Part shown: positions 58,657-64,000 of the stretch, one piece after another
How the letters are laid out: every line of letters starts with the position of its first letter
Numbering within the stretch: position 1 is the first letter of the stretch
Source of the DNA: RHKX01 sp963820055
GTDB taxonomy: Bacteria > Actinomycetota > Thermoleophilia > Solirubrobacterales > 70-9
DNA: 64,000 nt
Direction: 5' to 3'
NCBI GenBank assembly: GCA_963820055.1
Contig: CAWFYJ010000003.1
Location: forward strand, 558,001-622,000
Notes under the pieces: model-generated
The model's input: the letters and a program-made list of their open reading frames with translations, nothing else
Told to the model about the DNA's origin: nothing
Database searches by the model: none
Program-made: the position numbers and the translations under genes

Positions 58657-59307
58657 GGTCGCCCCCTCCGGCTCTGACGAGCGGCTCCAGGCGTCGAACT
58701 CGTCGGGGGCGAGCACGTCGACGTTGAAGCGCATCTCGGCATGACGGAGACCGCAGAACTCGGCGCAGCGTCCCGCTCCCGACATGAAACCTGGGGTCGG
58801 CGAACGTCATCTGCCAATCCGTCTCTGCGATCGGGGAAGACATCTCGCTTGAAGCGCTCGTCCGGGAATCCAGAAGCTGTGGATCACGTCGATCGAGTTC
58901 CCGGTGAAGTCCACCGGCTCACCCGCCGGCACCGTCAGCGTCGGGATCCGCGCCCGGGTCCCCTGCTCGACGGCCCCGAGCTCGGGATAGACGAACCGCC
59001 AATTCCACTGTGCGCCGGTCACGTCCACGTGCACCGCTGCCGGCGAGTCGAACTGGGCTTCGAGATCGTCGTTGGTCGTCAGCGTCAAGGCGATCAGCCC
59101 CGCCGCCACCAACGCGAGAACCGCGGCATAGGTGATTTCGACGGGGTTCCTCTCGTCGGTTCCGCCGGGGAACTCCTCGCGACCGCGAGCCCGCCAGCGA
59201 AGGACGATGAACCCGAGCGACAAGATGACGATCACGAAGACGCCGATCGCGATCGGCCCGTAGACCCCGAGCACCCGATTCCACGCTTCGTCGGTCGTGT
59301 CGGTCAC
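58653..59307 (-). pseudogene. ctaC: Cytochrome c oxidase subunit II, several frameshifts
   Basis: Two N-terminal helices (GPIAIGVFVIVILSLGFIVL, YAAVLALVAAGLIALTLTTN) precede the Cu_A domain: VTGAQWNWRFVYP, then DVIHSFWIP (first His ligand). After that the frame changes at least three times: ERFKRDVFPD, then QMTFADP, then MSGAGRCAEFCGLRHAEMRF, which holds the Cys-Cys-His-Met Cu_A ligands. Start GTG 59307 overlaps the upstream gene stop. The last stretch is in frame with ctaD without a stop; a one-base change in the GGGGG run near 58665 would give the expected ATGA junction. Confidence 0.8.
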
Positions 59308-59837
59308 GCCTCCACCCCGCTCCCGCGTCCCACGTGCACCGGAACCGCGCAGAGGAGGCCGAGCGCGATTCCCCACGTCCCGGTGCTCAGCCACCACCCC
59401 CAGCGCGGCAGCGCCTCGTAAGCCGGCAGGTCGCCGAGCAGCCCGCCGATCAGGAGTCCGACGACCGCGATCTGCATGACGAGTCCCCAGGCCGCCCCGA
59501 CCGCCATCGCCGCTACGACACCGGGCGCCGGGCCGAGGAGGAAGGAGATCACGGCGATCCCGGCGAGGCCGAGGCCGACAGCGGCGACCATCGCCAGCAC
59601 GAGCCCGACGGCGATGGGCCTGAACGCCCAGTCGCCGCCGAACCAGGAGGACCCGCCGACGAGCGCGCCGATCCCGCGCAACGGAGTCCAGGTGCTTGAA
59701 AGCACGCCGGCCTCGGACGTCGGCTCGGCGGCGATCTCGGAGATCGCCGCGAGCGACGCAACGAGGAACGCCGCCGCGGCGGTGGCCGCTCCGGCCGCCC
59801 GAGTGGCTAGGCCGGCATCCATCGATCGTTCTGACAT
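59304..59837 (-). CDS. Membrane protein upstream of ctaC
   Basis: A 177-residue protein with about five hydrophobic helices (RAAGAATAAAAFLVASLAAI, AFRPIAVGLVLAMVAAVGLG, IAVISFLLGPAPGVVAAMAV, WGLVMQIAVVGLLIGGLLGD, WWLSTGTWGIALGLLCAVPV). I do not recognise the family. Start ATG 59837 lies inside the end of the zinc-ribbon gene (31-base overlap), and the stop overlaps the ctaC GTG, so it is translationally tied to the oxidase operon and may be an accessory or assembly factor. Confidence 0.65.
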   Translation of the reverse strand: MSERSMDAGLATRAAGAATAAAAFLVASLAAISEIAAEPTSEAGVLSSTWTPLRGIGALVGGSSWFGGDWAFRPIAVGLVLAMVAAVGLGLAGIAVISFLLGPAPGVVAAMAVGAAWGLVMQIAVVGLLIGGLLGDLPAYEALPRWGWWLSTGTWGIALGLLCAVPVHVGRGSGVEA

Positions 59838-60013
59838 CGCGGGCACATCGGCAGGTTGGTCACGGAGCCGGGCTCCTTCCGCAGTCGATACCCACATTCG
59901 CGGCAGGCGAACTCGCCTCCGGTCACCGTCTCGCCGGCGAGAAACGGCTGGCCGCGCGCATAAGTGGACTTCATCGCCCTCCGCGATCTCCGCAGGCGGC
60001 CGAGCGATGCCAT
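59807..60013 (-). CDS. Small zinc-ribbon protein (68 aa)
   Basis: Two CxxC knuckles, FACRECGYRLRK and LPMCPRCQNDRW, form a rubredoxin/zinc-ribbon-like metal site. The N-terminus is basic (MASLGRLRRSRRAMKSTYAR). It starts at ATG 60013, directly after the FAD/Fe-S dehydrogenase gene stop, and overlaps the following membrane protein by 31 bases. The function is unknown. Confidence 0.75.
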   Translation of the reverse strand: MASLGRLRRSRRAMKSTYARGQPFLAGETVTGGEFACRECGYRLRKEPGSVTNLPMCPRCQNDRWMPA

Positions 60014-60016
60014 CGC

Positions 60017-63000
60017 CTAGGCGACCCGATCCGGGTAGGCCCGCTCCGGGCGACTGCCCGGAACGCCCTGGGGGCCGTGTTCGAGGGCCATCTTGAGGAT
60101 CTGCGCGGTATGCAACGCGCGGCGATTCGAGAGCTGCTCGATCTGCGTCTTGCACGAGAAGCCGTCGGCGATCACGATCGTGTCGTCGGAGACGTCGCGG
60201 ATCAGCGGCAGAAGCCGGCTCTCGGCGATATCGACCGAGATCCCGTGGTGGCCGTCCTCGAAGCCGAACGAACCGGCCAGTCCGCAACATCCGGAGTCGA
60301 GGATCTCGTGACGGAGACCCATTCGCTCGTAGAGCTCCTGCTCGGCGGAGCTGCCGGCGGTCGCCTCCTGGTGGCAGTGGACGTGAACCACAGCCCTGCG
60401 ATCGAGCCGGGGCGGGTCCCAATCGGGTGCGTGAAGCTGCAGGAACTCGGCGAGCGTCAGCGTCTGCAGGGCCAGGCGCTTCGCGTCCTCGTCGTGGGGG
60501 AAGAGATTCGGCAACTCGTCCCGGAACGCAGCGACGCAGCTCGGTTCGACGCCGACGATCGGAGTACCGGCGCGGATCTGCGGACGGAGACGATCGAGGG
60601 TGCGCCGCCAGAAACGCTTTGCGGTGTCGAGCATCCCGTAGTCGTAGAGCGGCCGTCCGCAACAGAGCGCATCCTCCGGGACCTCGACCCGAAACCCCGC
60701 CGCCTCGAGTACCTCGGTCGTCGCCTTGATCGGTTCCGGATGGAGGTGGTCGTTGAACGTGTCCGGGAAGAGCAGGACAGGCTCGCCGAGCGGATTGACC
60801 GTGCCGCGCGCCGCGAACCACGCCTTGAACGTCTCCGCAGCGAAGGGCGGCATCGGCCGCTCCGGCGCGATGCCGCCGGCCTTCTTCACCAAGGTCGAGA
60901 TTCCCGGCGCATGCGTGATGAAGTTGGCGAGACGCGGAGCCCGGACCGCGATTCTCGCCCAGAACATGATCAACCCCATCGAGTAGGCGGCGAGCGGGCG
61001 CAGGCGGTGCCTGTAGTGCTTGGAGAGGAATTCGGCCTTGTAGGTCGCCATGTCGACGCTCACCGGGCAGTCCGTCTTGCATCCCTTGCAGGACAGGCAG
61101 AGATCGAGGGCTCCCTCGACCTCCTTCGACCGGAAGCCGTCGGAGATCGTGTCGCCCTCGAGCATCTCGTAGAGGGCCCGGGCGCGGCCCCGGGTCGTGT
61201 CCTGCTCGTCCCTGGTGGCGGCGAAGCTCGGACACATCGTCCCGGTCGAGTCGTCGCGACACTTGCCGGCCCCGACACAACGCATGGCGGCGTGGGCGAA
61301 GCTGCCGCCATCTTCCCCGTAGGTGAAGTGGGTCTCGATCTCGGGCGGCGCGTATTCGGCACCGAGCTTCATGTTCGAGACGATCGGGTACGGGTCGACG
61401 ACCTTGTGGGGATTCATCCGATTGTCGGGGTCCCAGATCGCCTTGAAGCGCTCGAAGGCTTCGCAGAGCTCAGGCCCGAACATCTTCGGGAGCAACTCGG
61501 CCCGCTGCTGGCCGTCGCCGTGCTCACCCGACAGCGAGCCGCCATAGGACACCACGAGGTCCGCACACTCGTCGAGGAAGCTGCGGTAGTCGCGGATCCC
61601 GCCGGCGCTGCGGAGGTCGAAGTTGATCCGGCAGTGGACGCAGCCGTCTCCGAAGTGCCCGTAGAGAGCGGCGCGGTAGCCATGACGCTCCAGGACCTGC
61701 TGGTAGTCGCGGAGGTACTCGCCGAGCCGGTGGGGCGGCACCGCCGCGTCCTCCCACCCCGGCCAGTGGTCGCGTTCCATCGGCACGTAGGCGGTGGCGC
61801 CGAGGCCGGCCTCGCGGATCTCCCAAATCTGCTGCTCCTCCGCCGCGTCCTCGATCAGCTTCATCGCCGGCGTGTTCTCCTCCCCCTCGAGCAGGTCCAT
61901 GCATTCACGGGCGCGCTCGTCCGCGCCGTCGGGCGTGTCCCCGGCGAACTCGACGAGCAGGAAACCGTTGCCGTCGGGCAGCAGTGGCAGGTCGGACTCG
62001 TGTAGAGCGCGTCGGTGCATGTCATCGATCAGCTTGTGGTCGATCGCCTCGAGCCCGACCGGGCCGTACTCGAGAATCTCCGCCACGTGGTCGGCGGCGC
62101 CGAAGATGTCCGGATAGCCGAGGACCAGAAGGCTGCGATGGGGCGGGCTGTGGACGAGCCGGACCGTCGCTTCGAGGACCGTGACCAGGGTGCCCTCCGA
62201 TCCGACGAGCGCGCGGGCGACGTTGAATCCGTTCTCCGGCAGGAGTTCGTCGAGGTTGTATCCCGAGACCCGGCGCGGGATGTCCGGGAACCGCTCGCGG
62301 ATCAGCTCGCCGTACTCATCGGCGAGCTCACGCATCGCGGCGTAGATCTCACCCCTGCGGCCGCCCGCGGCAACGATCCGCTCGAGCTCATCGTCTGAGG
62401 TCGATCCGACCCTCATCCGGACGCCGTCGTAGGTGACGATCTCGAGCTCGTGGATGTTGTCGGACGTCCGCCCCGCCATCACCGAATGGATCCCGCACGA
62501 GTTGTTCCCGATCATCCCTCCGAAGGTCGCGTACTGATGGGTGGAGGTGTCGGGGGCGAAGGTGAGTTGGTGCTCCGATTCGGTCTCGGCGGCGAGCTGA
62601 TCGCGGATCACGCCCGGCTCCACCCGCGCAGTGCACCGATCCGGATCGATCTCGATGATCCCGCGCATGTACTTGGAGGTGTCGAGGACCACCGCCATGT
62701 TCGTCGTCTCACCGGAGAGGCTCGTCGCGCACCCGCGCGGCAGCACCGGCGCGCGATGGTCCCGGCAGACGCCGATCGCGGCGACGACGTCGTCGGCCGT
62801 ACGCGGGATCACCACCCCGAGCGGCCGCTGCCGGTAGTTGGAGCTGTCGTGAGAGTAGATCGCGCGATCGCCATCGCCGAAGCGGACCTCGCCCTCGACG
62901 ACCCGGTCGAGGTCGCGGGCCAGAGCCTCGCCGTCGATCGCCCCAATGCCATCTGGGCCGAGCATCTGGTGGCCGCCGTTCTCGCGCTTCCAGCGCTCGA

Positions 63001-63058
63001 TCGTCGGGTGCGGTCGCGAGGGGCGCCGAGGACCGCGGCCCCGTTCCGTTACCGCCAT
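60017..63058 (-). CDS. Two-domain FAD- and Fe-S-binding dehydrogenase (D-lactate / D-2-hydroxyacid type)
   Basis: A 1013-residue fusion of a GlcD-type FAD domain and a GlcF-type iron-sulfur domain, the size of YdiJ-like D-2-hydroxyglutarate/D-lactate dehydrogenases. FAD site: PVLPRGCATSLSGETTNMAV and GGMIGNNSCGIHSVMAGRTS. Catalytic His region: YGHFGDGCVHCRINFDLRS. Fe-S: MRCVGAGKCRDDSTGTMCPS and CLSCKGCKTDCPVSVDM. C-terminal CCG domains: DALCCGRPLYDYG and LDSGCCGLAGSFGFEDGHHG. It oxidises a 2-hydroxyacid and passes electrons towards quinone. The start is ATG 63058, one base overlapping the enolase-like stop (TGATG); an internal ATG at residue 32 could be used instead. Confidence 0.88.
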   Translation of the reverse strand: MAVTERGRGPRRPSRPHPTIERWKRENGGHQMLGPDGIGAIDGEALARDLDRVVEGEVRFGDGDRAIYSHDSSNYRQRPLGVVIPRTADDVVAAIGVCRDHRAPVLPRGCATSLSGETTNMAVVLDTSKYMRGIIEIDPDRCTARVEPGVIRDQLAAETESEHQLTFAPDTSTHQYATFGGMIGNNSCGIHSVMAGRTSDNIHELEIVTYDGVRMRVGSTSDDELERIVAAGGRRGEIYAAMRELADEYGELIRERFPDIPRRVSGYNLDELLPENGFNVARALVGSEGTLVTVLEATVRLVHSPPHRSLLVLGYPDIFGAADHVAEILEYGPVGLEAIDHKLIDDMHRRALHESDLPLLPDGNGFLLVEFAGDTPDGADERARECMDLLEGEENTPAMKLIEDAAEEQQIWEIREAGLGATAYVPMERDHWPGWEDAAVPPHRLGEYLRDYQQVLERHGYRAALYGHFGDGCVHCRINFDLRSAGGIRDYRSFLDECADLVVSYGGSLSGEHGDGQQRAELLPKMFGPELCEAFERFKAIWDPDNRMNPHKVVDPYPIVSNMKLGAEYAPPEIETHFTYGEDGGSFAHAAMRCVGAGKCRDDSTGTMCPSFAATRDEQDTTRGRARALYEMLEGDTISDGFRSKEVEGALDLCLSCKGCKTDCPVSVDMATYKAEFLSKHYRHRLRPLAAYSMGLIMFWARIAVRAPRLANFITHAPGISTLVKKAGGIAPERPMPPFAAETFKAWFAARGTVNPLGEPVLLFPDTFNDHLHPEPIKATTEVLEAAGFRVEVPEDALCCGRPLYDYGMLDTAKRFWRRTLDRLRPQIRAGTPIVGVEPSCVAAFRDELPNLFPHDEDAKRLALQTLTLAEFLQLHAPDWDPPRLDRRAVVHVHCHQEATAGSSAEQELYERMGLRHEILDSGCCGLAGSFGFEDGHHGISVDIAESRLLPLIRDVSDDTIVIADGFSCKTQIEQLSNRRALHTAQILKMALEHGPQGVPGSRPERAYPDRVA

Positions 63059-64000
63059 CAGCTGATCTCCTCGAACCGGCGGGACCGCTCGCTGAGCTCG
63101 AGGCCGGTTCCGGGTGCAGCGGCATCAGGGGCCAGGAATCCACCTTGCGGATCGCGCGTTCCGTCGAACAGCTGCCGCTCGACCTGGACGTGATCGTGGA
63201 AATACTCGATGTGAACGCAGGTCTCTACGGCGGCGCAGGCGTGGACGCTCACGGCCGGCGCGCAGTGAGCGGACAACTTCATGTTGCGCGCCTTGCAGAT
63301 CCCATCGGCCCTGAGCAGATTCGTGATGCCGCCACAGCGGGTGACGTCGGCCTGCAGGACATCGACGGAGTCCGCGAGTTCGCCTAGCTGCGCCAGATCC
63401 CACTCGTACTCGCCGGCTGCGATCGCCATGCCCGCCGGCCCGCGATCGCGAAGCAGTCGCAGGCCCTCACGGTCCTCAGAGGAGACCGGCTCCTCGAACC
63501 AGGAGACCCCGTACTCGGCGTACACCTCCGCCCATGCCAGGGCCTCCTTCGGGGTGAAAGCCCCGTTCGCGTCGACGAACAGTTCGACGTCGTCGCCGAC
63601 GGTGCGTCGGGCGAGTGAGAGCCGCTCCGGATCAAGGTCGGGATCCCGCCCGACCTTGATCTTGACCCTCGGAATTCCGGCGTCGACCCACCCCTGGAGC
63701 TGCTCGGCGAATTCGCTCGGACCGTAGGAGGTGAAGCCGCCGCTGCCGTAGATCGGGACGCGCCGGTGGAAACGGGGCAGCAGATCGGCCATCGGTACCC
63801 GCCAAAGCCGCGCCTTCAGATCCCAGAGCGCGATATCGACCGCCGAGATCGCCATCGCGCCGATTCCCGGACGCCCCGCGTTGCGCAGCTCGCGTTGCAT
63901 CGCGGCGTTCAGCGCTGCCGGCGCGTTCGCTTCGGCGCCGCGGATCAGGTCGGCGAGCTTCGATTCGATCAACGCGGCGACGGCGGCGTCGCCGTAGGTG
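63058..64000 (-). CDS. Enolase-superfamily dehydratase/racemase, 5' end beyond the window
   Basis: The frame is open to the right edge without a visible start, so the N-terminal capping domain is incomplete. The barrel carries the mandelate-racemase-type residues: K-x-K in GIPRVKIKVGRDPD, metal ligands Asp in FVDANGAFT and Glu in VSWFEEPVSSED and IAAGEYEWD, and a C-terminal His in LSAHCAPAVSVHA. The group racemises or dehydrates sugar acids and mandelate-like acids. It is coupled (TGATG) to the FAD/Fe-S 2-hydroxyacid dehydrogenase, suggesting consecutive steps on a hydroxy or sugar acid. Confidence 0.82.
   Translation of the reverse strand, partial: TYGDAAVAALIESKLADLIRGAEANAPAALNAAMQRELRNAGRPGIGAMAISAVDIALWDLKARLWRVPMADLLPRFHRRVPIYGSGGFTSYGPSEFAEQLQGWVDAGIPRVKIKVGRDPDLDPERLSLARRTVGDDVELFVDANGAFTPKEALAWAEVYAEYGVSWFEEPVSSEDREGLRLLRDRGPAGMAIAAGEYEWDLAQLGELADSVDVLQADVTRCGGITNLLRADGICKARNMKLSAHCAPAVSVHACAAVETCVHIEYFHDHVQVERQLFDGTRDPQGGFLAPDAAAPGTGLELSERSRRFEEIS

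Overview
This 64 kb window is high-GC DNA with densely packed genes, many joined by 4-base ATGA/GTGA overlaps. The gene content (actinobacterial QcrCAB plus aa3 oxidase genes, an Rpf-like muralytic enzyme, a SigB-family sigma factor, DHA2 exporters, an MMPL transporter) points to an aerobic actinomycete. Thermoleophilia/Solirubrobacterales is my best guess, but this is inference because no rRNA or other marker gene is present. I found no tRNA, rRNA, CRISPR array, insertion sequence or phage gene.

Layout. 1-6.9 kb: an exported lipase-like protein cut by the window edge, a sugar-lactone oxidase followed by a PLP enzyme, and a thioesterase/hydrolase operon divergent from an HxlR regulator. 6.9-9.5 kb: cell-wall enzymes (PBP1A and an Rpf-like protein). 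9.8-11.8 kb: a coupled stress-regulation operon (SigB-family sigma, degenerate RsbW-like protein, MpsC/DUF2294). 11.8-15.7 kb: a triple-DUF190 protein with two CrcB fluoride-channel subunits downstream of a MarR gene, and a divergent DHA2 exporter. 15.7-26.3 kb: one unbroken minus-strand operon of 11 genes containing 3,5-diaminohexanoate dehydrogenase, a Kce-type cleavage enzyme, a hotdog thioesterase, a TetR regulator, an S66 peptidase, a full peptide ABC importer and a DmpA/BapA-type aminopeptidase. 26.4-36.8 kb: a mixed set (TfoX-like, HDAC-like, M20, HAD, DHA2 exporter, DegV, VOC, MMPL, sulfatase). 37-52.6 kb: a stress/envelope region (Crp-type regulator, DUF2254, CocE-type hydrolase, cupredoxin protein, NhaP antiporter, sugar-porter-like MFS, DUF4396, AI-2E transporter, GH15, SDR). 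52.7-60 kb: the respiratory operon ctaC-ctaD-(small membrane protein)-ctaG-qcrC-qcrA-qcrB, preceded by a zinc-ribbon and a membrane protein. 60-64 kb: a two-domain FAD/Fe-S dehydrogenase and an enolase-superfamily enzyme cut by the right edge.

How the genes fit together. The 15.7-26.3 kb operon reads as an import-and-degrade pathway: peptide uptake, release of an N-terminal (possibly beta-) amino acid, then the beta-lysine branch of lysine catabolism. It has a readable TTGACA/TAGGTT promoter with a perfect palindrome over the expected start site. A second thread is stress control: GTTTCC-N13-GGGTAA type (SigB-like) promoters lie before the Crp-type gene, DUF2254, GH15 and SDR genes, and the window encodes a matching sigma factor.

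Quality caveat. At least 20 single-base frame disruptions can be inferred, concentrated at 23.6-25.2 kb and 55.8-59.3 kb. In nearly every case the family motifs resume in another frame without loss, so uncorrected indels in the assembly are a simpler explanation than mass gene decay. Frameshifted genes are listed as pseudogenes at their full, frame-corrected extents.
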